A stretch of DNA of 64,000 nucleotides from Pimelobacter simplex. GTDB lineage: Bacteria; Actinomycetota; Actinomycetes; Propionibacteriales; Nocardioidaceae. The DNA lies in assembly GCA_016803235.1 (NCBI GenBank), contig JADCLI010000002.1, positions 1 through 64,000 of the forward strand. Reading direction: 5' to 3'. A program made the position numbers and the translations under genes. This document shows, piece by piece, positions 43,261-51,220 of the stretch; within the stretch, counting starts at the first letter, position 1, and every line of letters starts with the position of its first letter. Under the pieces are notes generated by a model. That model saw nothing but the letters and a program-made list of their open reading frames with translations, was not told the origin of the DNA and ran no database searches.

Positions 43261-43659
43261 TCAGGTCGTGCGTCTGGTTGCTTCCTCGACCAAGGCTGCT
43301 GAAGCTCGCATGGCTGCCCTGCGGTCACTCTCCTTGAGGAGATTCTTGCCGTAGTGAGCAGCCGGCTTGAGGGCGATCAGAGTACGTAGGTGCTTGGCCG
43401 CCTCGGCGTCGTGGCGGGCCAGCAGGTCGGCCGCGGCGGAGTGGTCTGTTCCTGAGTAGCGTTCGCCGGCCGCAGCGGCGCAGATCGCGTCGCTGGCCGC
43501 AATGCCGGCCAAGACGCAGAGCCCGACGCACACATTGATTGCTGCACCGTCTTCGACCTCGGCAACCTCGGCTATCTCGCGGTACTTCTGCGCCACGATG
43601 CGTCGGGCCCGCCCCCAGGGCAGGTCGGCCGGCTTGGTGGCGAGCTTCTTCGGGCTCAC
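43261..43659 (-). CDS. HEPN-like partner of the nucleotidyltransferase, probable toxin
   Basis: This 132-residue, all-helical protein (RRIVAQKYREIAEVAEV, CVGLCVLAGIAASDAICAAA, LLARHDAEAAKHLRTLIALK) overlaps the 3' end of the nucleotidyltransferase gene by 4 bases. The pairing of a minimal nucleotidyltransferase with a helical partner is the MNT/HEPN toxin-antitoxin layout, in which the HEPN RNase is inactivated by AMPylation. A classic R-x4-H motif is not evident; the helical GERYSGTDHSAAADLL region is typical of such actinobacterial partners. Assignment is by operon architecture and helical profile. Confidence 0.55.
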   Translation of the reverse strand: MSPKKLATKPADLPWGRARRIVAQKYREIAEVAEVEDGAAINVCVGLCVLAGIAASDAICAAAAGERYSGTDHSAAADLLARHDAEAAKHLRTLIALKPAAHYGKNLLKESDRRAAMRASAALVEEATRRTT

Positions 43660-44300
43660 CAGTTGCCCTTTTTCCTGCCCCGGAGGGACGCGATGACCTC
43701 AGCGGGAGCGGGACCCAGGAGCACAATCCCGTTGTTACGGATCGAGTCGAGCACCGGTTCCTCGCCTCGAGCCGCGTCGGCCAGCTCGCTGAGTGACATC
43801 GAGAGGAACTCGACCCGGTTGCCGGACCACATCAGGACGTCGTCTGCCCATGTCCTGAGTTGCTCGGTCCACGACTCATCGTGACGGTCGATGCCGTCGG
43901 AAGTCACGACGAAGACGTCGATGTCGGAGTCCGGTCCCCCTTCGCCTCGTGCGAACGATCCGAAGACGCACACGTGGGCGGGTGCAGGTTCCCAACCGGC
44001 GAGCCCGTCCTGCATTCGGGTCAGCAACTCCAAGCGGACTGAGGTGGCAGACAGGACGGCTTCGGCGAGGACGTGGTGCCGGTTCAGTCGGTACATGTAG
44101 CCACGATTCGCAGGCTCGGCGATCACGAGCCCGTGGAGGGTGAGCCGGTCCAGTGCCAGGGACAGTCCAGCTCGAGACCCGCGTCTGGCAAGACGTTGCA
44201 CCGTGGTGGCGCTAAGCGCCCCTTCGGTGCCGGCGAGCACCGCCAGTACCGCGCCGTCCAGGGAAGGGATCAGCGACTGGGTCGGATCGGAGAGGTCCAC
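43656..44300 (-). CDS. Nucleotidyltransferase with N-terminal HTH (MNT-type antitoxin)
   Basis: This 214-residue protein has an N-terminal winged-helix part (residues 12-70; LAVLAGTEGALSATTVQRLA, SLALDRLTLHGLVI) and a C-terminal nucleotidyltransferase core. The core shows FGSFARGEGGPDSDIDVFVV (113-132), with GSxARG and the DxD metal pair of the MNT fold. MNT proteins transfer AMP to HEPN toxins. GTG at 44300 was chosen because the HTH begins here; the ATG further upstream would add non-conserved residues across the operator. It overlaps the downstream partner gene by 4 bases. The HTH suggests it also autoregulates, and TGCCAG repeats lie just upstream. Confidence 0.85.
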   Translation of the reverse strand: MDLSDPTQSLIPSLDGAVLAVLAGTEGALSATTVQRLARRGSRAGLSLALDRLTLHGLVIAEPANRGYMYRLNRHHVLAEAVLSATSVRLELLTRMQDGLAGWEPAPAHVCVFGSFARGEGGPDSDIDVFVVTSDGIDRHDESWTEQLRTWADDVLMWSGNRVEFLSMSLSELADAARGEEPVLDSIRNNGIVLLGPAPAEVIASLRGRKKGNW

Positions 44301-44320
44301 TCGCCCATTGTGACAATATT

Positions 44321-44365
44321 CTGGCAGCAATGCCAGTTTAGTGGCGTATCGACGGAATACTGGCA
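44321..44365 (-). promoter_or_regulatory. Repeated operator upstream of the MNT/HEPN-like operon
   Basis: CTGGCA at 44321-44326 and TGCCAG at 44331-44336 form an inverted repeat with a 4-base spacer; a further CTGGCA lies at 44360-44365, giving ATACTGGCAT. The sites lie 21-65 bases upstream of the operon start at 44300, where the AT-rich stretch CACAATGGG follows. The nucleotidyltransferase's HTH is the likely binding factor. Confidence 0.5.
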
Positions 44366-44398
44366 TCTGCCGCTCACCGATCCTTGACCGACAGTCTC

Positions 44399-45238
44399 CT
44401 AGCAGATGAGGCGCATGGCCCACTCCTGAGCCTCAGGGTAGGCATCTGCATCGAGAACGAATTCTTGGCCTCGCCCGACTGTCTTCAGCAGGACATGGTC
44501 ATCGTGAACCTGCCAGCGGTCTGACCGGGCGTGGTAGCCGAGTGGCGGTCGGTCGGACAATGGAGCGAACCAAGCAGGAAGTCTCCAGTTTGACCTGCCG
44601 AATCCCGGAGCGGTCAACTGGAGCTGCGACTTGAACTTGGGAAAGCGACCGGCGCCGGGCAGATCAAGTTCGATTCCGTCAAGCACGAGATTGCGGCGGG
44701 CAACGTAGAGGTGGTCTGCAACGAGCGGTCGCCCCGAGGCTAGATGTGGGTGGTACGACATCCATCCGGGAAGTGGGCCTGACTCCACAGGTACGACGTC
44801 GCCGACCTGGAGCCACCCCCACAGCACGTGGAGGTTCGGTTCTCGCGGTACATAGCGGTATCGGCCGCCGGCGTTGCTCGCGCGACGGAACCATCCGAAG
44901 AAGAGGAACAGGTCTCCTGGGCCGACTTGTTCGCGACCGAGGACCGATTGCGCCGCGCCAGCTTGTCCGAGCAGGGGCCGCCATCCCGGTTCTCGCTTGA
45001 GCGCGGGCTCGTCGAGGTCAGGGTCGAGGTGTGCGAAGTGATTGGCTCGAGTCCTGCCGCCAGTGAGATCTGACGCAACGTGCCCGAGGTTGTGCCCTGC
45101 CAGGTTGATGTCTTCGTAGCGGATCGGGGAGGTCTTGTCTGGGATCGGGAGCGGGAGCATGGTGCCGTCGTCGAGGATTGGGTTGGCGACTCTTCCCGCT
45201 CCTGAGTCGAAGGCTTTCCGGCTCAGAATGATCTTCAC
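44399..45238 (-). CDS. Nucleotide modification associated domain 3 (Nmad3) protein
   Basis: This 279-residue protein begins VKIILSRKAFDSGAGRVANP and continues ILDDGTMLPLPIPD, the typical start of the Nmad3 family. That family was described computationally as encoded with DNA base-modifying enzymes. Further blocks are RANHFAHLDPDLD, LFLFFGWFRRA, PNLHVLWGWLQVGD and the end region YHARSDRWQVHDDHVLLKT. The biochemical role is unknown and may involve handling or sensing modified nucleobases. GTG at 45238 overlaps the Nmad2 stop by 4 bases (GTGA), so the proteins are translationally coupled. Confidence 0.78.
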   Translation of the reverse strand: MKIILSRKAFDSGAGRVANPILDDGTMLPLPIPDKTSPIRYEDINLAGHNLGHVASDLTGGRTRANHFAHLDPDLDEPALKREPGWRPLLGQAGAAQSVLGREQVGPGDLFLFFGWFRRASNAGGRYRYVPREPNLHVLWGWLQVGDVVPVESGPLPGWMSYHPHLASGRPLVADHLYVARRNLVLDGIELDLPGAGRFPKFKSQLQLTAPGFGRSNWRLPAWFAPLSDRPPLGYHARSDRWQVHDDHVLLKTVGRGQEFVLDADAYPEAQEWAMRLIC

Positions 45239-45834
45239 GCTTGACGCCAGCTCTCGTCGCCGACCTTCCACCGTGTCGGTGGTCCGAGCACGCCCTGGGG
45301 TTGGTTGCTGAACCATCGCGCGACGGCGGCGATCTGGTCGTCGGAGAACCTCGAGCGATGGCCTCGACCGACGGCTAGAAACCCGACTTCCTCTGGAAGC
45401 GACGGACCGGTGCCGCCCCAGTACGCGAAGCGATCGCAGACGAGGACCTGTTGTCCGCCGAGATCGTGCTGCTTGCTGCTGGAATTCTCTGTTCCGTCCG
45501 CGTGCGAGTGAGCGGAGTGCAGTTGCCGGAACGCACCGTCAAGTGGTTCGTAGATGTTGTCCCCCGTGCGGTCGACCACGCGAGCGGAAGTCGGGACGGG
45601 ACGTCGGCTCTCGTAGCGCGGGTCGGCCCAGAACTCCTCGAAGCTGATGACGTGCTCCACCCGCGCTGCGTAGACAACCCGTGCCGACCGACTTGAAAGA
45701 CCAACGACGATGTCCCCGACCGAGCCCTGTCGCCGGATCAGAGGCTTGCAGCATGCCAGCGTGAGGAATCCGTGGAAGGGGTTCGGAGCGAAGCCGGTGT
45801 CCGAGGCAACGACGTACGAAAACACACGACTCAT
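45235..45834 (-). CDS. Nucleotide modification associated domain 2 (Nmad2) protein
   Basis: This 199-residue protein begins MSRVFSYVVASDTGFAPNPF, continuing HGFLTLACCKPLIR and GSVGDIVVGL, the Nmad2 signature. A later block is QQVLVCDRFAYWGG. Nmad2 folds are suspected to bind or process modified DNA bases. ATG at 45834 is the first codon of the conserved part; the earlier in-frame ATG has no family similarity. The stop overlaps the start of the Nmad3 gene, making a two-gene operon. Presence of this pair without a base hypermodification enzyme in the window is notable. Confidence 0.78.
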   Translation of the reverse strand: MSRVFSYVVASDTGFAPNPFHGFLTLACCKPLIRRQGSVGDIVVGLSSRSARVVYAARVEHVISFEEFWADPRYESRRPVPTSARVVDRTGDNIYEPLDGAFRQLHSAHSHADGTENSSSKQHDLGGQQVLVCDRFAYWGGTGPSLPEEVGFLAVGRGHRSRFSDDQIAAVARWFSNQPQGVLGPPTRWKVGDESWRQA

Positions 45835-45934
45835 CGCGGCGGCACTCTCCGTTTGGATCCCTGAGCGGGAGACTTCTCGTCGACGCACGGATTGAGACCC
45901 GGGTCTGTCACACACCTCGTGAGGCGATTCGCCC

Positions 45935-46492
45935 TCACTTCACGTACCAGAACTGTGAGGGATTGCCTGCAGGCGACACTGTGGTCACGCGATGCTGGCG
46001 ACCGTTCATGTCGTGCAAGGCGTCGTAGATCGAGATGTAGAGCACGTCGCCGATCCGCTGCACCACCTGCCACAACCTCAGCCCGGACTCGCCCTTGCTC
46101 CACGCGCCGCGGTCGATCAGGGCCTCGACCTCTGCGACGGCGTCAGGCACTGACAGTCGGCGGACATCGGAGTAGTGAGAAGGCGGCATCACGTGCCCCC
46201 CATGAATGGGGTGCGTGATGAGTAGACCGTCTCTCTGAAGTCCGTTGCTGACGCGATTCCAGATCGATCGGATGTCGTCGTCTTTGAATTCCTCGCGAAT
46301 CCGGTCTTCCCACTCGCCCCAGCTGGCGCGCACACCGGCCTCGTGTCCATCCAGGACGAACTGACGAACGGCCCGGTCGAGCCCACGAGGCGCACCGCGC
46401 TCGACGATCTTGCGGGGCACATGCGTCACCTGGCCGTTCTGCCCGCAGTAGCAGGGGTCGGCATCGCACAGATGGCAGTAGTTCTCTTCCAT
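45935..46492 (-). CDS. Cysteine-cluster protein, unknown function
   Basis: This 185-residue protein has an N-terminal cluster MEENYCHLCDADPCYCGQNG that can bind zinc (CxxC and CxC). A helical domain with DGHEAGVRASWGEWEDRIREE and IWNRVSNGLQRDGLLI, resembling a winged helix, is followed by a C-terminal strand region. It shares its plan with the gene at 50638-51087 (CDHCDLPLQQC start, then a helical segment ending DMVRDGLI). ATG at 46492 was chosen because the earlier ATG at 46543 adds unconserved residues. No family was recognised. Confidence 0.5.
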   Translation of the reverse strand: MEENYCHLCDADPCYCGQNGQVTHVPRKIVERGAPRGLDRAVRQFVLDGHEAGVRASWGEWEDRIREEFKDDDIRSIWNRVSNGLQRDGLLITHPIHGGHVMPPSHYSDVRRLSVPDAVAEVEALIDRGAWSKGESGLRLWQVVQRIGDVLYISIYDALHDMNGRQHRVTTVSPAGNPSQFWYVK

Positions 46493-46602
46493 GTTGGGCC
46501 ACAACCTAGTGCCCGACTCCGACGGAACCGGTTCGCTCCTCACGATGCCAGGCGAATGGCGATCGTTTTTCCCCTGACGCCCGAAACGGAACTCGACCCT
46601 TT

Positions 46603-47094
46603 GTGGCGGAGGCGTGTCCTAGATTGCGCTGCGTGGAGCACCGATACGGAATCCGGGATCTCGCCCGCGCCGAAGTGGATGCTGTTCGGTTCGCTGACTC
46701 GGGTAAGGACGTCGCGTTCTTCTACACGAGTCAGCGGGACGCGATGCGGCAAGCGCTCGGCGCTATCGACCGTCCGGGCGGATTCGGCCATTACAGCGGA
46801 TTGCGGCCGCTTGTGCAGTCGACGATCCAGACTCTGGCTGCGCTCAGGTCGCCCTTCGCCGACTTCCTCGAAGGGGGCGAAGAGATCATCGCTCTCCACC
46901 AGCGTTACGCCGCAGACCTCGACGCCCATGTTCAGCAGATGGAGCCTCTTCTCGAGGATCTGCTCTGCGACGCACTCATCGCGCTTCACCGCATCTCCCC
47001 GGACCGGACGGTGAGCAGGGAAGATCTGCTCAACCACAACTTCGATCCGTCGAAGCGTCCCGTGCGGGCCGTCGATCCCGACGACGACTGGTAG
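46603..47094 (+). CDS. Hypothetical helical protein
   Basis: This protein of up to 163 residues starts at GTG 46603; GTG at 46633 (VEHRYGIRDLARAEVD) is an equally good start. It is hydrophilic and mainly helical (VQSTIQTLAALRSPFADFLEGGEEIIALHQRYAADLDAHV), with no recognised family. It is divergent from the cysteine-cluster gene at 45935-46492 and precedes the HTH genes on the other strand. Confidence 0.4.
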   Translation: MAEACPRLRCVEHRYGIRDLARAEVDAVRFADSGKDVAFFYTSQRDAMRQALGAIDRPGGFGHYSGLRPLVQSTIQTLAALRSPFADFLEGGEEIIALHQRYAADLDAHVQQMEPLLEDLLCDALIALHRISPDRTVSREDLLNHNFDPSKRPVRAVDPDDDW

Positions 47095-47239
47095 GCCACA
47101 ACTGCAGGGCGACCGATCCCGCTGCGTGGTGCCGGGCCAGTCGCCGATGAGTTCGACGGGCTCATCGATTGCTCCAGCCGTCCGGGTGGACGGTTCCAGG
47201 ATGGCAAGTCGGCTGCGCGCGGGCGACGAATTACCCCGG

Positions 47240-47449
47240 TCACCAGTCCTTCGCCGACGGCACCGGCCGCATCATCGCCTCCAGGTCGTCGGTCTTGATG
47301 CGGATCGTCTTGCCGCAGCGGTACGCGCGCAACTCGCCGGAGGCGATCTTGCGGCGGACGGTCTTGGCGGACAGGCTCACCCAGACGGCGGCGCCGGTGA
47401 TGCTCAGCCAGCGCGGGCGCTCCTCCGCGGGCCCTGCGGCGGCGGTCAT
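47240..47449 (-). CDS. HTH excisionase-family protein
   Basis: This 69-residue protein has a helix-turn-helix of the excisionase/AlpA type: WLSITGAAVWVSLSAKTVRRK, IASGELRAYRCGKTIRIK and DDLEAMM, the MerR-like winged-helix plan used by excisionases. It starts one base after the stop of the HTH gene at 47451 (TGAGATG), so the two are coupled. It could be the recombination directionality factor for the integrase at 23612, though it lies 22 kb away. Confidence 0.75.
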   Translation of the reverse strand: MTAAAGPAEERPRWLSITGAAVWVSLSAKTVRRKIASGELRAYRCGKTIRIKTDDLEAMMRPVPSAKDW

Positions 47450-47450
47450 C

Positions 47451-47663
47451 TCACTCCCCTGCCTTGAGGAAGCGGCGCAGCTCGGCGACGGTCGTGTAGA
47501 GGCGGCCGTTGCCGTTGAAGCGCCACCATCGGGGACCGCGCTTGAGGCGGCGCCACTCGCGGACGGTGCGCTGCGGCGTACGGATGAAGGCGCAGAACTC
47601 CTCGAACATGAGGATGTGGTTGTCGTCCCACTCGTCGGGGACGCCCAGCGGCTTGATGCTCAT
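47451..47663 (-). CDS. Small HTH protein, AlpA-like
   Basis: This 70-residue protein has a helix-turn-helix reading MFEEFCAFIRTPQRTVREW and RRLKRGPRWWRFNGNGRLYTT. This is the HTH_17/AlpA-like pattern with a Gly- and Trp-bearing wing. It is transcribed just before the second HTH gene and after the relaxase gene on the minus strand. Such pairs control excision or replication genes in actinobacterial elements. Confidence 0.7.
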   Translation of the reverse strand: MSIKPLGVPDEWDDNHILMFEEFCAFIRTPQRTVREWRRLKRGPRWWRFNGNGRLYTTVAELRRFLKAGE

Positions 47664-47759
47664 CGATGACTCCCTTGGGTTGGCGAGCGACCGGCATCGG
47701 CCGCTCCAGTCACCTATGTGCGAGAGGCGGTTCGCAGCGATCAGGTCCGAGCAGGGATG

Positions 47760-50423
47760 TCAGCGACCGACACCGCGGCCGCGTTGCTGAGCACCTGTTC
47801 TCGGCCGAACCTCGGATCGGTCGCGCCCGAGCGACCTGGGCGCCGGGGTCCAGGATTCGTCGGGGAGGCGGGTGCCGTAGCGGTCGATGTCCTCGTCGAC
47901 TCGAGTCGCGGCGTGGCTGGGGCCGAGGTCGGCGCGGTCGCGGCCGAAGACCTCGATCCATTGCTGGCGTGCTTCGTCGACGGAGTCGGCGACGAGATGG
48001 GCGACGTTGTTGTGGCGGCCGCGGGTCATCGCGACGTACGCCGCGGCGGCTCCGGTGTGGTCGCCGACGACGAGGTGGGCGGAGTCGACGGTCTGGCCCT
48101 GGGCACCGTAGGCAGTGGAGGCGAAGGCGAGCTCGACGTGGTCACTGACGTAGTCCTTGGGCAACGTGCGTTGGCCGGCGCGGCCGGCGACGATGAGGCT
48201 TCCGTCGTCGCTGATGCCGGCGACGGTCCAGACGTCGCGGTTGGCGACGCCGAGGTCCCGGTCGTTGCGGCGGGTAGCGACGCGGTCACCGAGTCCGATG
48301 CGTTCGCCTCGTCGGGTGACCGGTTCACCGACCTGATCGCTACCGGGCTGTCGTCGGTCGCGGATGGCGGCGTTGATGCTCGCGACCTGTTCGCGGGTGT
48401 CGGCGATGATCAGCTCGTCGCCGCGGGCACCGATGTCGGCGACGGCGGCCGTGCGTTCGACGTCGCTGGCGTGCACGACGACCTGCCCGCGCTCGAGGAG
48501 GGCGTCGAACACGGTGGCGGGGCGTTCACCGGTGCGCATCAGGAGGCTGAGGTCGGCGTACGTCTCGTCGCCGAAGCGGTGGACGGACTCGAGCTTGAGG
48601 TGCGCTTCGGGCGGCGCCCATCGGGCGGCGAGGTCGAGCACGCCGCCGCGTCCGACGGCGGGGAGCTGGTGGCGGTCGCCGACGAGCGCGACGGTGGCAC
48701 CCGCGTGGTCGGCGATCGCGAAGAGGGCGCGGGCGGTGTCCTGGTCGAGCATGCCGGCTTCGTCGACGAGGAGTACGTCACCGGGGAGCAGCCGCGCGCG
48801 TGCGTCGGGGGCGGCGTCGACGCGCGACCAGTGGCCGTCCTCGTCCCATTGGAAGCCGTGTTGGTGGATGAGCCAGGCGGCGGAGAAGGCGTCCGCGCCG
48901 ACCTGTTGCTGTGCGGCCTGCGCGGCCTTGAGGGTCGGGGTGACGACGACGAGGCGACGGTCCTGGAGTTCGAGCGCACGGTGCGCGGCGGCGAGGGTGG
49001 TGGTCTTGCCGGTGCCGGCTGCTCCTTCGATGACGAGTACGCCGGCGCGGCCGGCGAGTGCGCCGACGGCATCGCGTTGCGCGGCGTCGAGTTCGCCGCC
49101 GCGAACGGCGATGGGCTCGACCGGTTGCAGCGCGCGGGTGGCGATGGCGTCGATGAGGTCGGCCTCGACGGCGAGGACGTGGTCGGAGGTGAGGTTGCGG
49201 ATGTGGTCGGGGACGTCGGTTCGGTCGCGCAGGGTGCGGCAGGTGCTGACAGCTCGGGCGGTGATGTCCTCGGCGAGCTCGACGCGTGCGGGTCGTTCCG
49301 CGACGAGTCCGATGGACGCGATGAGCTTCTCGACTTCGCCGCGGATGTCGGCGGCGTTCCAGGACGATCGCTTGGCACCGAGTCGGGTGAGGATGAGCTC
49401 GGCGACCGCGTCGCGTCGTACCTGGCCGACCGTCGCGGGCGTCCCGGTCGATGGTTCGACGGGCGGGCGGAATCCGAGGTCGTGAAGCTCTTCGTTCCAG
49501 CGGCGGACCAGGTCGGCACCGTCGGCGGGTGCGACCTTGTCGGGTCGGGCGTCCGCCCAGGCACGGCGGTCCCAAGAGCGACGCAGCTTCGGGCCGGGCT
49601 CGTGTCCGGGGTTGTCGGCGCGCCACTCGGCTTCATAGCGGTCGATGTTGCGGCCGATCTGTGATGCGCGTTGGCTGAACCGTCCGGCGTACGGCGTGAG
49701 CTCGTTGATCTCGCCGGCGTCGTCGAGCGTGTAGCCGCGGGCGGCGAGTGCCGCGCGGAAGTGTGGGTCGCACACGACGGCGGCGTGACCGATGCCGTTG
49801 AGGGCCTCGATCGAGTCGACGACGCCGACGGAGTGGAGGCCGCGCCATGCGCCGCGGGCGAAGACGCGGGCGTTGATCTGGAGGTGGAGGTGTCGGTGCG
49901 GGTCGCCGGCGCGGGAGGTGTAGTGCCGGACGAGCGCTGCCTCGATCCTCTCTACCGGCACCTGGACCTGTCGGCCGCGTGGGCCGACGCGCGTCGTCGC
50001 GTGCTGCGCGACCCAGCAGATGACCTCGCCGGCGGCGCGCGTCTGGGCGTCCTCATACGCGTCGGCGATGTCGGGATGGAGCGCGGCCGCGAGCGACCAG
50101 GTCTTGGGTCCGTTGACGACCACCTCGACGAAGCGGAGGCCGTGGTCGTCGTCGCGCAGTCGACCCTTCGCCTGGCCGGTGCCGACGTCGTACCCGGCGA
50201 CCCAGCTTTCGTAGCTCGCGCCGTCGAGGTCAGGGCGCCGTTCGGTGCGCGCACCGTCGTCGCCGACGGTGACGGCGTAGTGCTCGGCGACGCCGCTGCC
50301 CTCGGCGAGGTAGTAGTCGTCGGCGCGCGAGTGATCGGCCTCGACGTAGGAGCGCGCGGCGGCTGCGGAACCGCGGTAGAACTTCACTCCGCCGTGCATG
50401 ATGTCGCTGTCACCGCCCGTCAC
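47760..50423 (-). CDS. MobF relaxase fused to a TraI-like helicase
   Basis: This 887-residue protein has an N-terminal TrwC/MobF relaxase with tyrosines at 16, 26 and 37-38 and the metal triad in PHRHLHLQINARV (175-187). A C-terminal superfamily 1 helicase follows, with IEGAAGTGKTTTL (Walker A near 464), VLLVDEAGMLDQDT (Walker B), VALVGDRHQLPAVG and a C-terminal YGAQGQTVDSAHLVV. MobF relaxases nick and unwind the transferred DNA strand at oriT. GTG at 50423 or ATG at 50399 are both plausible starts. No type IV secretion or coupling genes occur in the window. The palindromes just upstream form a probable oriT. Confidence 0.93.
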   Translation of the reverse strand: MTGGDSDIMHGGVKFYRGSAAAARSYVEADHSRADDYYLAEGSGVAEHYAVTVGDDGARTERRPDLDGASYESWVAGYDVGTGQAKGRLRDDDHGLRFVEVVVNGPKTWSLAAALHPDIADAYEDAQTRAAGEVICWVAQHATTRVGPRGRQVQVPVERIEAALVRHYTSRAGDPHRHLHLQINARVFARGAWRGLHSVGVVDSIEALNGIGHAAVVCDPHFRAALAARGYTLDDAGEINELTPYAGRFSQRASQIGRNIDRYEAEWRADNPGHEPGPKLRRSWDRRAWADARPDKVAPADGADLVRRWNEELHDLGFRPPVEPSTGTPATVGQVRRDAVAELILTRLGAKRSSWNAADIRGEVEKLIASIGLVAERPARVELAEDITARAVSTCRTLRDRTDVPDHIRNLTSDHVLAVEADLIDAIATRALQPVEPIAVRGGELDAAQRDAVGALAGRAGVLVIEGAAGTGKTTTLAAAHRALELQDRRLVVVTPTLKAAQAAQQQVGADAFSAAWLIHQHGFQWDEDGHWSRVDAAPDARARLLPGDVLLVDEAGMLDQDTARALFAIADHAGATVALVGDRHQLPAVGRGGVLDLAARWAPPEAHLKLESVHRFGDETYADLSLLMRTGERPATVFDALLERGQVVVHASDVERTAAVADIGARGDELIIADTREQVASINAAIRDRRQPGSDQVGEPVTRRGERIGLGDRVATRRNDRDLGVANRDVWTVAGISDDGSLIVAGRAGQRTLPKDYVSDHVELAFASTAYGAQGQTVDSAHLVVGDHTGAAAAYVAMTRGRHNNVAHLVADSVDEARQQWIEVFGRDRADLGPSHAATRVDEDIDRYGTRLPDESWTPAPRSLGRDRSEVRPRTGAQQRGRGVGR

Positions 50424-50452
50424 GTTTCGTCAAAGGCCCCTGAAATGACGCT

Positions 50453-50494
50453 GGTCCGTCCCCAGGGGGACGGACCTTCTACGGAACTTCGTAG
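50453..50494. other. Probable origin of transfer (oriT-like palindromes)
   Basis: GGTCCGTCCCC (50453-50463) is perfectly complementary to GGGGACGGACC (50466-50476), with a 2-base loop. A second inverted repeat, CTACG (50479-50483) and CGTAG (50490-50494), follows at 3 bases. They lie 30 bases upstream of the MobF relaxase start, where oriT sites of such relaxases are normally found, and no gene overlaps. A nic site cannot be picked out. Confidence 0.5.
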
Positions 50495-50637
50495 CATGCG
50501 TGCCGCTGGGTTGTGGCGTCATAACCGAGCGGGAGGTCGTTCAACCTTGGGGTTCGTCACGGCTCGTCACTTCACTGATCAGCAAAAGGTCGGTGTGATG
50601 CGAGGATCGACTGAGACAGCGCGAGAAAGGACAAAGG

Positions 50638-51087
50638 GTGAAGGACGCGCGTGAGCATTGCGACCACTGCGATCTGCCGCTCCAACAGTGCATGCACGGG
50701 GCTCAAGTCGACACCGTTACCAGCAGCCACCCTCGACCTCGCGAACCCGAATCGCGGCGTGAACAGCCCCTAGCCAGGCGCGTGAATCGGAGCCGCCGGA
50801 CGCCGCAGCGAGAGTTCCGCCCATTCATCTTGAGAGTGCTTCAAGAGATGCGCGGACGTGGGGTGGTCGACGAGATTCTCGCTGAGGTCGAGCGCCGAAT
50901 GTCTCCTCTTCTCACGGACGGCGACTACGACCTCGTAGACAATCACGAGCTCCGATGGCGCAACGCAGCACGATGGGAGCGCAAGGACATGGTTCGCGAC
51001 GGACTCATTACACCGACCCAAGAGCGAGGCGTCTGGGAGCTGACACCGCGAGGTAGAAGCACGCCACCCGAAGGAGGCCGCGGGTAG
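50638..51087 (+). CDS. Cysteine-cluster protein with winged-helix-like tail
   Basis: This 149-residue protein starts at GTG 50638 after GAAAGGACAAAG. The N-terminus has CDHCDLPLQQCMHG, a possible zinc site. A basic linker and a helical region with LRVLQEMRGRGVVDEILAEV and NAARWERKDMVRDGLI, TPTQERGVWELTPRG follow; the ending resembles the wing of a winged helix. It is divergent from the relaxase, with the oriT-like repeats between, and is the only gene between the relaxase and the DUF499 operon. It shares its plan with the gene at 45935-46492. Confidence 0.6.
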   Translation: MKDAREHCDHCDLPLQQCMHGAQVDTVTSSHPRPREPESRREQPLARRVNRSRRTPQREFRPFILRVLQEMRGRGVVDEILAEVERRMSPLLTDGDYDLVDNHELRWRNAARWERKDMVRDGLITPTQERGVWELTPRGRSTPPEGGRG

Positions 51088-51220
51088 CACCCGTGTGCGC
51101 AGGCCGTCGAGTCCCTGGCCGGCAAGCACTCGTGGCGAGCGGCTATGAGGAGTCCGGTCACGCCTGACGGCCGGCAGCGTCCACGTCCGGTGCGTCAACT
51201 CCACAGTGGTGCAATTCCGG

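Noticed and set aside
48000..49660. Long plus-strand frame opposite the MobF gene
   Set aside because: Composition follows the reverse complement of the relaxase codons, with no family motifs. Long antisense frames are common in high-GC DNA.
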